Shown: one piece after another, positions 25,274 through 33,563 of the stretch | Numbering within the stretch: the stretch's first letter is position 1 | Layout: each line of letters begins with the position of its first letter | Assembly (NCBI GenBank): GCA_037386965.1 | Contig: JARRLN010000003.1 | Location: forward strand, 1-48,297 | Length of the DNA: 48,297 nt | Direction of reading: 5' to 3' | Source of the DNA: Nitrospirota bacterium | GTDB lineage: Bacteria > Nitrospirota > Thermodesulfovibrionia > Thermodesulfovibrionales > JdFR-86 | The notes under the pieces: generated by a model | Database searches by the model: none | Told to the model about the DNA's origin: nothing | What the model saw: the letters and a program-made list of their open reading frames with translations, nothing else | Program-made: the position numbers and the translations under genes

Positions 25274-26713
25274 ATGAGACCGCTCTCCGTCCTTTTCCGC
25301 GCGGCCTGCGCCTGTGCAGCGTTTCTCGTCCTTTCCTCCTGCGCCATAAGCCCGGTGACGGGCAAGCCGGAGCTCATGCTGGTCTCCCAGCAGCAAGAGA
25401 TACAGCTGGGCAAGGAGGCCGCACCCAGCCTCACCTGGGGCTACGGGGGCCGGTACCGGGACGAGGAGCTTCAGCGCTACCTGGAGCCCATCGTCAGGCG
25501 CATATGGGAGAACTCGGAGCGTCCCGACCTGCCCTTCCGTTTTGCCACCCTGAACACCTCCGTCCCCAACGCCTTCGCCCTGCCGGGCTATGTGGCCATA
25601 ACCCGCGGGCTCCTGGCGGAGTTTGACAACGAGGCCCAGTTCGTCGCCGTCATGGGCCACGAGGTGGGGCACGTGGCGGCCCGCCACACCGCCAAGGCCC
25701 TCACGCGGCGCACGCTTCAGCAACTGGGCCTGGTCCTGGGCGGAGCGGTGCTTGCCGACTCCGGGACCAGGGACGTGGTGCTGGGCGTGGGGGCCCTGGG
25801 CAGCAGCCTCCTGCTTCTGAAGTTCAGCCGCGACCAGGAGCTTCAGGCGGACCGCCTGGGCGTGCGCTACATGGCGGAGTTGGGCTATGACCCCCGTCAG
25901 GCGGTGCAGGCCCATGAGCGGCTCATGGTTGCCGTGGACGACTACCTGCACCGCATCGGCGAGAAGAGACGGGAGGGCACCATTATCGAGGCGCTTTTTT
26001 CCACCCACCCCCGGGAATCGGTCCGCAAGGAAGAAATCCGGGACATGATAGGCGACCTTCCCCCCTACCAGGTCACGGCTCCCCAGGGAGGCACCGGCCG
26101 GGAGCGTTTCATCGAGAAAACGCGCTCCTTGCGCGAGGTCCACCAGGCCTACGCCCCCTACGACCGTGCGGTGAAGTACTACGGCGAGGGGAAGCTCCGG
26201 GAGGCCGAAGCGGAGCTCAAGAAAGCCCTGGCAACAATGGAGGGGCAGGCTCCCTTCCATAACCTTTACGGCATGCTCATGCTCAAGCGCGACAGCCCGG
26301 AGAAGGCGCGGGGATACTTCGAGCGGGCGCTCGCCCTGTACCCCGACTATCAGCCGTCGGTCTACGGGCTGGGCCTGGTTGCCATGAGCCAGGGGCGCTA
26401 CCGGGACGCCCTGGTGCATTTCGACAAGAGCCTCAAGCTTTTCCCCGCGCATGCAGGCACGGTGCTGGGCATGGGGAAGAGCCACTTCAAGCTCGGCCAG
26501 TACCGGGAGGCCCTCCCCTACCTGGAGAGCTTCGCCTCGGCCTATCCCCGCCATCCGGAGGTCCACGGGATGCTGGGCCTCTGCTACGAGAGCACCGGAC
26601 GTCTCCGCGAGGCCGTGCAGTCCTACCAGAGGCAGCTCGAAGTGGCGCCGGAGAACGACATGGGCGCACTGGCCCGGGAAAGGCTCGCCGCCCTGGGCAT
26701 GACCCCTTCCTGA
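25274..26713 (+). CDS. M48-family lipoprotein metalloprotease with TPR domain
   Basis: A 479-residue BepA-like periplasmic protease/chaperone. A lipoprotein signal ends in the lipobox LSSC (cysteine near residue 23). The zinc site HEVGHVAARH is in the M48 domain, with the downstream ELQADRLG glutamate. The C-terminal third consists of TPR units (e.g. YDRAVKYYGEGKLREAEAELKKAL, YPDYQPSVYGLGLVAMSQGRY). E. coli BepA checks outer-membrane protein assembly; the same job is likely here. Confidence 0.93.
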   Translation: MRPLSVLFRAACACAAFLVLSSCAISPVTGKPELMLVSQQQEIQLGKEAAPSLTWGYGGRYRDEELQRYLEPIVRRIWENSERPDLPFRFATLNTSVPNAFALPGYVAITRGLLAEFDNEAQFVAVMGHEVGHVAARHTAKALTRRTLQQLGLVLGGAVLADSGTRDVVLGVGALGSSLLLLKFSRDQELQADRLGVRYMAELGYDPRQAVQAHERLMVAVDDYLHRIGEKRREGTIIEALFSTHPRESVRKEEIRDMIGDLPPYQVTAPQGGTGRERFIEKTRSLREVHQAYAPYDRAVKYYGEGKLREAEAELKKALATMEGQAPFHNLYGMLMLKRDSPEKARGYFERALALYPDYQPSVYGLGLVAMSQGRYRDALVHFDKSLKLFPAHAGTVLGMGKSHFKLGQYREALPYLESFASAYPRHPEVHGMLGLCYESTGRLREAVQSYQRQLEVAPENDMGALARERLAALGMTPS

Positions 26714-26771
26714 CCCTGCCCGGCGGGGGATGCCGCGGCGTGAGGCCTCCGCCCCTAAGTGCTCGCCGTGC

Positions 26772-26816
26772 TTGCTTTTCCCGGACTTTCCGCATAAAAT
26801 GAGGCCAAAGGAGGTG
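26772..26816 (+). promoter_or_regulatory. leadered promoter and Shine-Dalgarno of the CopZ-like gene
   Basis: TTGCTT (26772-26777), 17-base spacer and TAAAAT (26795-26800) give a start near 26807. A 14-base leader then carries AAGGAGGTG (26808-26816), a near-perfect anti-16S match. It shows that the 16S 3' end of this organism has the normal anti-Shine-Dalgarno. Confidence 0.75.
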
Positions 26817-26820
26817 CCGT

Positions 26821-27027
26821 ATGGCCCAAGCCACGCTGAAGATAGAGGGCATGAGTTGCCAGCATTGCGTCATGCGGGTCAAGCAGGCCCTGGAGGGCCT
26901 GGACGGCGTTTCTTCATCGAAGGTGGAAATCGGCACCGCGGAGGTCGCCTTCGACGAGAAGAAGATATCGCGCGCCGACCTGGAGATGGCCGTCGAGAAG
27001 GCCGGCTACAAGGTCAGCAAGTCCTGA
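26821..27027 (+). CDS. heavy-metal-associated (CopZ-like) metallochaperone
   Basis: A 68-residue HMA domain with the metal-binding GMSCQHC motif (MxCxxC, Cys14 and Cys17). It has the ferredoxin-like beta-alpha-beta layout of CopZ and would bind Cu(I). No copper ATPase is encoded in the window, so the partner is elsewhere. It sits 34 bases before aroQ and may share its transcript. Confidence 0.93.
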   Translation: MAQATLKIEGMSCQHCVMRVKQALEGLDGVSSSKVEIGTAEVAFDEKKISRADLEMAVEKAGYKVSKS

Positions 27028-27061
27028 GTCCGTATTCTCCTCGAACGCAGGAAGGGGGAGG

Positions 27062-27496
27062 GTGAGAGTCCTCGTCATCCATGGTCCGAACCTGAACATG
27101 CTCGGGGCGAGGGAGCCCGAAGTCTACGGCTCCCGGACGCTGGAGGAAATAGACGAGCAGATACGGGCCCTTGCAGCCGACCTGGACCTGGAGGTCTCCA
27201 TCTTCCAGAGCAACGACGAAGGCGCCATGGTCAGCCGCATCCAGAAGCAGGACTATGCGTTCCTCGTTATCAACCCCGCGGCTTACACCCACACGAGCGT
27301 AGCCCTTCGTGACGCCATCGCCGCCGCCGGGAAGCCCGCCATCGAGGTGCATCTGTCCAACATCCACCGGCGGGAGGAGTTCCGCCGGGTCTCCTACATA
27401 GCCGGGGTCGCCCTGGGGCAGATAAGTGGCTTCGGGGTGGAGAGCTATCTTCTGGCCCTCAGGGCAGCCAGGACGTACCTTCAGCCCGGAGAATGA
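27062..27496 (+). CDS. aroQ: type II 3-dehydroquinate dehydratase
   Basis: A 144-residue AroQ that converts 3-dehydroquinate to 3-dehydroshikimate. It starts at GTG with [22 protein letters not shown], has [24 protein letters not shown] and the catalytic-histidine segment [15 protein letters not shown]. It overlaps the following peptidase gene by ATGA. Confidence 0.95.
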   Translation: MRVLVIHGPNLNMLGAREPEVYGSRTLEEIDEQIRALAADLDLEVSIFQSNDEGAMVSRIQKQDYAFLVINPAAYTHTSVALRDAIAAAGKPAIEVHLSNIHRREEFRRVSYIAGVALGQISGFGVESYLLALRAARTYLQPGE

Positions 27497-28551
27497 AGGG
27501 GCGCCTTTCAGCCATGCGGCGCCTCCCCGGGAAGGTGGACGCCTTCCTGGTCACACGGATGCCCAACGTCCGCTATCTGAGCGGGTTTACGGGCTCCTCG
27601 GGCTTCCTCCTCGTCACGCCGGGGGAAAGGCTGTTCGTCACGGACTCCCGGTACGCTCTTCAGGCCCGGGAGCAGGTGGACCCGGCCTTCACCGTCCTTG
27701 TCGAGAAGCGGGCCCCCGAGCAGGCGGTGCGCGCGCTGGCCAGGCGGCGCGGGGTTCGCTCCCTGGGGGTGGAGTCCTCGATAAGCTACGAGTTTTACCG
27801 TTCGCTCGAGAAGAGCGGAATTGCACTCCGGGCATGCAAGGGCGTGGTGGAGAAGCTCCGCATGCGCAAGGACGAAGAGGAGATGAGACACATCCGCGAG
27901 GCCGTGCGCCGGGCGGAGGCGGCCTTCGAGGAGCTTCTGCCCCACGTAAGGCCCGGCGCGGTGGAGAGGGCCCTGGCCCTGAGGCTTGAGGACCATCTGA
28001 GGCTTCATGGCTCGCGGCGGGTGCCCTTCGACGCCATCGTGGCCTCCGGGCCGAACTCCGCCAAGCCCCACTGGGCGCCCGGCTCCCGGAAACTCGCTCC
28101 CGGCGACCTCGTGGTCATCGATTGGGGCGGGGAGGCCGACGGATATTGCTCCGACATGACGCGCACCGTGCTGCTGAGGGGGAAGGACACCGCCCCGAAA
28201 GAGGAGCTCTACCGCCTGGTCCTCGACGCCAACCGCCGGGGAATCGCGGCGGTCAAGGCCGAAGAGAGGGCCTCGCGGATTGACAAGGAGGCGAGGGATG
28301 TTATAAAAAATGCGGGTTACGCGGAGTTCTTCGGGCATGCGCTGGGCCACGGCGTGGGCCTCGAGGTCCATGAGCTCCCACGTATCTCCGGGCGCTCCCG
28401 CAGGAGGGTGCGGGAGGGGATGGTCTTCACCGTGGAGCCGGGCGTCTATGTTCCCGGGCTGGGGGGTGTTAGAATAGAAGACATGGTCCTGGTGGGGAGG
28501 GACGGCCGCGAGGTGCTCACCTCGCTTCCGGTGGAGCTGCGGATACTTTAG
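27493..28551 (+). CDS. M24-family Xaa-Pro aminopeptidase
   Basis: A 352-residue pita-bread metallopeptidase. The dinuclear metal ligands are visible: Asp in [11 protein letters not shown], Asp in CSDMTRT, His in [15 protein letters not shown], Glu in VFTVEPG and Glu in VRIEDMV. The N-terminal creatinase-like domain ([20 protein letters not shown]) is typical of the PepQ/YqhT group next to efp. It likely releases N-terminal residues before proline. Confidence 0.92.
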   Translation: MKGRLSAMRRLPGKVDAFLVTRMPNVRYLSGFTGSSGFLLVTPGERLFVTDSRYALQAREQVDPAFTVLVEKRAPEQAVRALARRRGVRSLGVESSISYEFYRSLEKSGIALRACKGVVEKLRMRKDEEEMRHIREAVRRAEAAFEELLPHVRPGAVERALALRLEDHLRLHGSRRVPFDAIVASGPNSAKPHWAPGSRKLAPGDLVVIDWGGEADGYCSDMTRTVLLRGKDTAPKEELYRLVLDANRRGIAAVKAEERASRIDKEARDVIKNAGYAEFFGHALGHGVGLEVHELPRISGRSRRRVREGMVFTVEPGVYVPGLGGVRIEDMVLVGRDGREVLTSLPVELRIL

Positions 28552-28575
28552 GAGGCACGGCGCGGAGGTGGTGGT

Positions 28576-29136
28576 TTGATTTCGACGGCCGAGTTCAGAA
28601 AAGGTGCAAAGATCCTCTACAAGGGCGAGCCCTTCGAGGTCGTGGACTTTCAGCATTCCAAGATGGGCCGGGGCGGCGCTTTGGTGAAGACCCGCATGAA
28701 GAACCTCATCACGGGGGCGGTTCTGGAGGACACCTTCCGCTCGGGAGAGAAGTTCGAGACCCCGGAGCTCGAAGAGCGGCAGATGCAGTACCTGTACGCG
28801 GAGGACGGGCTCCATTATTTCATGGACACGGAAACCTACGAGCAGGTGCCCCTGACGGAGGAGCAGTTCGGGGAGGCCCGGAAGTTCACGAAGGAAAACA
28901 CCACCGTCGCCATCCTGTACTTCAAGGGCCGGCCCATCTCCATCGAGCCGCCGACCTTTGTGGAGCTCGTGGTCACCGAGACCGAGCCCGGATTCAAGGG
29001 CGATACGGCCTCCGGGGGCTCCAAGCCCGCCACGCTGGAGACGGGGGCTTCGGTGAAGGTGCCGTTTCACATAGAGGTGGGAGACGCCATCAGGGTGGAC
29101 ACACGCACGGGGGAGTACATCGAAAGGGTTAAATAA
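28576..29136 (+). CDS. efp: translation elongation factor P, Arg at the tip
   Basis: A 186-residue EF-P that rescues ribosomes stalled at polyproline. Domain I has GAKILYKGEPFEVVDFQHSKMGRGGA, domains II-III end in VGDAIRVDTRTGEYIERVK. The residue at the tip of the modified loop is Arg32, not the Lys of the lysyl-/5-aminopentanol-modified EF-Ps. The start is a TTG with GGAGGTG 5 bases upstream. No EarP, EpmA or YmfI homologue is encoded in the window. It overlaps accB by one base (TAATG). Confidence 0.94.
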   Translation: MISTAEFRKGAKILYKGEPFEVVDFQHSKMGRGGALVKTRMKNLITGAVLEDTFRSGEKFETPELEERQMQYLYAEDGLHYFMDTETYEQVPLTEEQFGEARKFTKENTTVAILYFKGRPISIEPPTFVELVVTETEPGFKGDTASGGSKPATLETGASVKVPFHIEVGDAIRVDTRTGEYIERVK

Positions 29137-29579
29137 TGGATCTGGACGAGATAAAGCGCCTGATGGACCTCCTGAAGGACACGGACATCACCGACCTTCA
29201 GCTGGAGAGGGAGGGCATGAGGATCCGGCTCCGGCGGGAGAAGATGTTTGCCTCCATAGAGATGCCGCAGGCGGGCGTCCCCGCTCAGGCGGCCGAAGCG
29301 GCCCGGAAAGAGGAAAGGCCTCCCGAGGAGTCCGAGCGGCTGGTGACGGTGAGCGCGCCGCTGGTGGGCACGTTCTACAGGGCGCCTTCCCCCGAGGCCT
29401 CGCCGTTCGTCGAGGTGGGCGACAAGGTGCGCAAGGGGCAGGTCGTTTGCATCATCGAGGCCATGAAACTCATGAACGAGATCGAGAGCGAAGTGGACGG
29501 CGTCATCGTCAGCCGGCTGGTGGAGAACGCCCAGGCCGTGGAGTACGGCGAGCCTCTCTTTCTCATCGAGCCGGCCTAA
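29136..29579 (+). CDS. accB: acetyl-CoA carboxylase biotin carboxyl carrier protein
   Basis: A 147-residue BCCP, the biotin-carrying subunit of acetyl-CoA carboxylase. It has a helical N-terminal region, a Glu/Ala/Pro linker, the APLVGTFYRAPSPEA thumb region and the biotinylation motif EAMKLMNE (Lys about residue 112). It starts within the efp stop codon and is followed by accC. Confidence 0.96.
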   Translation: MDLDEIKRLMDLLKDTDITDLQLEREGMRIRLRREKMFASIEMPQAGVPAQAAEAARKEERPPEESERLVTVSAPLVGTFYRAPSPEASPFVEVGDKVRKGQVVCIIEAMKLMNEIESEVDGVIVSRLVENAQAVEYGEPLFLIEPA

Positions 29580-29588
29580 CCCCCGGGC

Positions 29589-30944
29589 ATGTTCAAGAAG
29601 ATACTGATAGCCAACCGCGGCGAGATTGCGGTTCGAGTCATCCGGGCATGCCGGGAACTGGGCATACCCACCGTGGCCGTCTATTCCAGCGGCGACAAGG
29701 AATCCATGCACGTGCGGCTCGCCGACGAGGCCGTCTGCATCGGGCCGCCGGACCCCCTGCAGAGCTACCTGAACATTCCCGCCCTCCTGACCACGGCCGA
29801 GCTGACGGACGCCTCCGCCATCCATCCGGGCTACGGCTTTCTCTCGGAAAACGCCCACTTTGCCGAGACGTGCGCCTCGGCGGGCATTGTCTTCATCGGG
29901 CCCACCTCGCGCAACATCCGCATGGGCGGGGACAAGTCCAAGGCCCGGGAGGTCCTGAAGAAAAACGGGGTCCCCGTGGTCCCGGGCAGCGAAGGGGTCC
30001 TGGCCGGCGAAGAGGCGGCCCTCAAGCTGGCCAAGAAGATTGGCTTTCCGGTCATCCTCAAGGCCGCCCATGGAGGCGGAGGACGGGGGATGAAGATTGT
30101 CCCGGGCCCGGAGGACCTTTCCAATGCCTTCCACCTCGCCCAGCGCGAGGCGGTGAGCGCCTTCGGGACCAAGGACCTTTACATGGAGAAATACATCACC
30201 GAGCTCCGCCACATCGAGGTGCAGATTGCGGCCGACGGCGAAGGGGACGTGATACACCTGGGCGAGCGGGACTGCTCCATCCAGCGCAGGCACCAGAAGC
30301 TGGTGGAGGAGGCCCCGTCGCCTTTCGTCTCTCCGCGCATGAGGAGGAAGATGGGCGACCTCGCGGTCAAGGCAGCCAAGGCCTTCAACTACCGGAACGT
30401 GGGCACCGTGGAGTTCGCCGTGGGGCCGGAGGGTGAGACATACTTCATGGAGATAAACACCCGCGTTCAGGTGGAGCATCCCGTGACGGAGGCCGTCACG
30501 GGCGTGGACCTCGTCAAGGAACAGATACGTCTGGCCGCCGGGGAGCCCCTGAGCGTGAAGCAGTCGCAGGTCAGGCTCTCCGGCCATGCCATAGAGTGCC
30601 GCATCAACGCCGAGGACCCGGAGAGGTTCGTCCCCTCTCCCGGGAAGATCACCTTCCTCTACCTCCCCGGAGGCCCGGGCGTTCGCGTGGATACGGCGGC
30701 CTATGCGGGATGGTCCGTCCCTCCGCACTACGATTCCCTCATCGCCAAGCTCATCGTCCATGGCCGCGACCGCACGGAGGCCATCGCGCGCATGAAGCGC
30801 GCCCTTGGGGAATTCCAGGTGGAAGGCATCAAGACTACCATCCCCTTTCACCGCCTGGTACTTGACAACGAACACTTCATAAGTGGTAACTTTAATACGA
30901 GGTTTGTGGAACGCATGAGCACTGAACCCGCACACCGGCATTGA
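29589..30944 (+). CDS. accC: biotin carboxylase subunit of acetyl-CoA carboxylase
   Basis: A 451-residue biotin carboxylase, which carboxylates BCCP with bicarbonate and ATP. Landmarks are [31 protein letters not shown], the glycine loop [23 protein letters not shown], and [16 protein letters not shown]. Full length. It forms the standard accBC pair; accA and accD are not in the window. Confidence 0.97.
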   Translation: MFKKILIANRGEIAVRVIRACRELGIPTVAVYSSGDKESMHVRLADEAVCIGPPDPLQSYLNIPALLTTAELTDASAIHPGYGFLSENAHFAETCASAGIVFIGPTSRNIRMGGDKSKAREVLKKNGVPVVPGSEGVLAGEEAALKLAKKIGFPVILKAAHGGGGRGMKIVPGPEDLSNAFHLAQREAVSAFGTKDLYMEKYITELRHIEVQIAADGEGDVIHLGERDCSIQRRHQKLVEEAPSPFVSPRMRRKMGDLAVKAAKAFNYRNVGTVEFAVGPEGETYFMEINTRVQVEHPVTEAVTGVDLVKEQIRLAAGEPLSVKQSQVRLSGHAIECRINAEDPERFVPSPGKITFLYLPGGPGVRVDTAAYAGWSVPPHYDSLIAKLIVHGRDRTEAIARMKRALGEFQVEGIKTTIPFHRLVLDNEHFISGNFNTRFVERMSTEPAHRH

Positions 30945-31624
30945 TGTCCATGGCCTCACGACGCCATAAGGTCCGGCCCCTTTACATGGGCGGCATCTGT
31001 TTCATTACGGACCGCGACGCCTGTCCCCTTACCTGTGTCGAGATGGTGCGCATGGCCCTCATGTCGGGCATCCGGTGGGTCCAGTACAGGGAGAAGAAGA
31101 AGGACCGCCTCTCCCTGTACCGAAACGCCCTCGCCCTGAGAAATCTCACCGGCGATTTCGGGGCCTTCTTCATCATGAACGATTATCCCGACATCGCCCG
31201 CGCCGTCGGGGCCGACGGCGTGCACGTGGGACAGGCGGACCTTCCCGCCAGGGAAGCCCGGAAGGTCATCAGCGAGGAGATGATCCTCGGCGTCTCAGCC
31301 CACACCCTGGAAGAAGCCCGGAGGGCCCAGCAGGAGGGGGCGGACTATATCGGGTTCGGGCCCGTCTTCGACACGCGGACAAAGGACGCCGGCCCCGCCA
31401 GGGGCATCGGGGTCATCCGGGCTGTGACCAGGGAGGTGGACATCCCGGTCGTGGCCATCGGAGGGATAGACGCCCGCTCGGTGAGCCGCGTGCTGGCTTC
31501 GGGGGCGCAGGGCGTGGCCGTGGCCTCCGGCCTGCTTTCGGGGGACCTCAGGCAGAACGTGGTGGATTTCATGTCCCGCCTGGAGCCCTCCGGCCGGGGC
31601 GGGCGCATCGGGGCCCGCTCGTAG
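30944..31624 (+). CDS. thiE: thiamine-phosphate synthase
   Basis: A 226-residue TIM-barrel ThiE, joining the thiazole and pyrimidine moieties of thiamine. It has ITDRDAC, VQYREKKKDR, FFIMNDYPDIARAVGADGVHVGQ, GVSAHTLEEA, GFGPVF and VVAIGGI. Starts are ambiguous: a TTG at 30941, the ATG at 30944 (overlapping the accC stop) and an ATG at 30950; I use 30944. thiD lies about 1.2 kb further on in a separate unit. Confidence 0.92.
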   Translation: MSMASRRHKVRPLYMGGICFITDRDACPLTCVEMVRMALMSGIRWVQYREKKKDRLSLYRNALALRNLTGDFGAFFIMNDYPDIARAVGADGVHVGQADLPAREARKVISEEMILGVSAHTLEEARRAQQEGADYIGFGPVFDTRTKDAGPARGIGVIRAVTREVDIPVVAIGGIDARSVSRVLASGAQGVAVASGLLSGDLRQNVVDFMSRLEPSGRGGRIGARS

Positions 31625-31658
31625 TCTCTTCCTTTTTACGCCGCATCTCTTTTTGTGA

Positions 31659-31695
31659 CCGGAATACTTGTCATTTTCCGGCGCAATCTTATACA
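31659..31695 (+). promoter_or_regulatory. near-leaderless promoter of the PilZ gene with inverted repeat
   Basis: TTGTCA (31668-31673), 16-base spacer and TATACA (31690-31695) place the start near 31702, three bases before the ATG at 31705. An inverted repeat CCGGAA (31659-31664) - N11 - TTCCGG (31676-31681) brackets the -35, so a dimeric regulator could act here. Confidence 0.6.
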
Positions 31696-31704
31696 CTAGC
31701 GCCG

Positions 31705-32004
31705 ATGCGGGAAAAGCGTAAAAGGCGGGTCTCCATCGAGCAGGACGTCCTCATCAATCGTTCCCAACGCGGCACCGCCCTCGACCTGAACGAAAACGGC
31801 ATGTATGTCTACACGCGGGCCAACGTCGTGCCGCAGTCCGTCATCGAGCTGAGTTTCGCCCTCGACGGGGAGGAAATAACCGTCACCGCCAAGGTGGAGC
31901 ACGCGCAGCCGGGCATCGGCTTCGGGGCGAGCTTCGTCAACCCCGAGGAGGGCGTGGCCCGGCGGATAAAGGCCTTCGTCGAGGAGCTCAGAGGACGCCG
32001 GTAA
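31705..32004 (+). CDS. PilZ-domain protein
   Basis: A 99-residue stand-alone PilZ domain, a likely c-di-GMP receptor. The N-terminal EKRKRRVS supplies the arginine motif (RxxxR), and the second motif reads DLNENG (residues 27-32) where the usual form is D/NxSxxG, so the serine is Asn29. Its last bases overlap the end of the convergent mqnB gene by 17. pilT and a sigma-54 activator are elsewhere in the window, but no direct partner is evident. Confidence 0.82.
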   Translation: MREKRKRRVSIEQDVLINRSQRGTALDLNENGMYVYTRANVVPQSVIELSFALDGEEITVTAKVEHAQPGIGFGASFVNPEEGVARRIKAFVEELRGRR

Positions 32005-32689
32005 GCTCCATTACCGCGTGCTGGCAGTTTCGGGCCGCCTCGCGCTTCCGCCACGAGGCCGGCTCCCGGTCCGAAACCATGTTGCTTATCCCGCGCACTT
32101 CGAGAAGAGGCACGCCGTATCGCGCACACACCTGGGCCGCCGCCGCGCCTTCCATGTTCTCGCACAGGGCGCCGAAACGCCTGCGAAGCTCCCTGGCCCG
32201 CCGCAGGGTTCCCGTCACCTGGGCCACCGTGAGGAAGGTGCCGCTTCGGATGTGCAAATGCCGGAGGGCCTTCCGGAGGAGCCCCCGGTCCAGGGGGAAC
32301 TCCTGGAAATACGTCTTCCGCCCCCGCCGGAGAAGGGGAATGCCCGTGGCCTCAAGGCCGGCGAGCCCCCCGGGGGTGAGCACCCCGAGGTCGGCGTAGA
32401 CCTCCCGCTCGCAGGCGGCCACCTCTCCCACGGCGAGGCCGCTCCCGGGGTATGCGCCCCCGATTCCCAGAACAACGAGGGCGCAGGGCTCCGCGCGCTC
32501 GATGAGCACGGTGGCCCCCCAGGCGGCGTTTGCCGCCCCCATGCCCGAAACCAGGAGAGCCACCGGCCTTTCCTTCAGAGTTCCCCTGGCCACGTGCTTC
32601 TCCAGCCGCACGTTCCTCAGGTGTTTCCTTATGTGCCCGGCCTCGAAAGGCACCGAAGCCAGGAGCCCCAGGGGAGATTTTCCGGACAT
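31988..32689 (-). CDS. mqnB: futalosine hydrolase
   Basis: A 233-residue nucleoside hydrolase of the MTAN/PNP fold. The block CENMEGAAAAQVCARYGVPLLEVRGISNMVSDRE is the futalosine hydrolase signature, and GIGGAYPGSGLAVGEVAACEREVYADLG is the family's N-terminal part. It splits futalosine into DHFL and hypoxanthine in the alternative menaquinone route. MTA/SAH nucleosidase is a less likely alternative. A TGC-TATAAT extended -10 ends 5 bases before the ATG and there is no Shine-Dalgarno sequence. Confidence 0.87.
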   Translation of the reverse strand: MSGKSPLGLLASVPFEAGHIRKHLRNVRLEKHVARGTLKERPVALLVSGMGAANAAWGATVLIERAEPCALVVLGIGGAYPGSGLAVGEVAACEREVYADLGVLTPGGLAGLEATGIPLLRRGRKTYFQEFPLDRGLLRKALRHLHIRSGTFLTVAQVTGTLRRARELRRRFGALCENMEGAAAAQVCARYGVPLLEVRGISNMVSDREPASWRKREAARNCQHAVMELTGVL

Positions 32690-32694
32690 GGGGG

Positions 32695-32703
32695 ATTATA
32701 GCA
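32695..32703 (-). promoter_or_regulatory. leaderless extended -10 promoter of mqnB
   Basis: On the minus strand TGC-TATAAT (32703 down to 32695) followed by CCCCC and the ATG at 32689. The start would be at or one base beside the A of the ATG. No clear -35. Confidence 0.65.
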
Positions 32704-32748
32704 GACGCCCCGGATTATGGCAGGCGCTTCGCTCGGGAGGGCCGCCGT

Positions 32749-32778
32749 TTGTAAAGGGCTTTTTCGGGGCTGTATAAT
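32749..32778 (+). promoter_or_regulatory. leaderless promoter of thiD-radA
   Basis: TTGTAA (32749-32754), 18-base spacer and a perfect TATAAT (32773-32778), then CCAGGA and the ATG at 32785. Transcription is expected exactly on the A of the ATG. Confidence 0.75.
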
Positions 32779-32784
32779 CCAGGA

Positions 32785-33561
32785 ATGCGGATGGCTCTCA
32801 CCATCGCCGGCTCGGACCCTTCGGGCGGTGCGGGGCTTCAGGCCGACCTCAAGGTCTTCTGGTCCCTCGGTGTGCACGGCCTTTCGGTGCCCGCCGCCCT
32901 CACCGCGCAGAACACCGAAGAGGTGCGGTCCATCATGCCGGTCAGAGGGGAGTTCCTGCGTGCGGAACTGGACGTCCTTCTTGCGGACCTTAGGCCGGAT
33001 GCCCTGAAGACGGGCATGCTCCATACGGCGGGCGCCGTGCAGGAGGTGCGAAACGCCGTGGAGCGTCATCGCCTCGATAACCTCGTCGTGGACCCCGTCT
33101 CGGTAAGCTCCTCGGGCACCCCCCTGCTGGAGGAAGCGGCCCTGGAGGTCATGCGGGAGACCCTCCTGCCCGTGGCCCGTGTCGTTACGCCGAACGTCTA
33201 CGAGGCCCAGGTCCTCACCGGCGTGGCCATCGAGACCCTGGAGGAGATGCGGGAGGCCGCCCGCTCGTTGAAGGCCCTCGGTCCCCGGGCCGTGGTCATC
33301 ACCGGGGGGCATTTCGGCGGGGCGGGGGAGGACCGGACGCTGGACCTCTACTTTGACGGGACCGACATGGTTGCCGTCGAGGACAGGCGCTACGAGGGCC
33401 GGTACCATGGGACGGGGTGTGCCTTCTCCGCGGCCGTGGCGGCGCACCTGGCCCTGGGGGCCCCGCCCCTGGAGGCGGTCAGAAAGGCCAAGGACGCCGT
33501 GAGCGCCGCCATCCGGGGGGCCTGGAGGCCGGGGAGGGGAAGGGCCCTCCTGAGGCTGTAG
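32785..33561 (+). CDS. thiD: hydroxymethylpyrimidine/phosphomethylpyrimidine kinase
   Basis: A 258-residue ribokinase-fold ThiD, phosphorylating HMP and HMP-P in thiamine synthesis. Landmarks are TIAGSDPSGGAGLQADLKVF, TAQNTE, DALKTGMLH, VVDPVSVSSSGTPLLE, PNVYEAQVLTG and the GTGCAFSAAVAAHLALG anion hole with the catalytic Asp/Cys region. Two bases separate its stop from the radA start. Confidence 0.95.
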   Translation: MRMALTIAGSDPSGGAGLQADLKVFWSLGVHGLSVPAALTAQNTEEVRSIMPVRGEFLRAELDVLLADLRPDALKTGMLHTAGAVQEVRNAVERHRLDNLVVDPVSVSSSGTPLLEEAALEVMRETLLPVARVVTPNVYEAQVLTGVAIETLEEMREAARSLKALGPRAVVITGGHFGGAGEDRTLDLYFDGTDMVAVEDRRYEGRYHGTGCAFSAAVAAHLALGAPPLEAVRKAKDAVSAAIRGAWRPGRGRALLRL

Positions 33562-33563
33562 CA

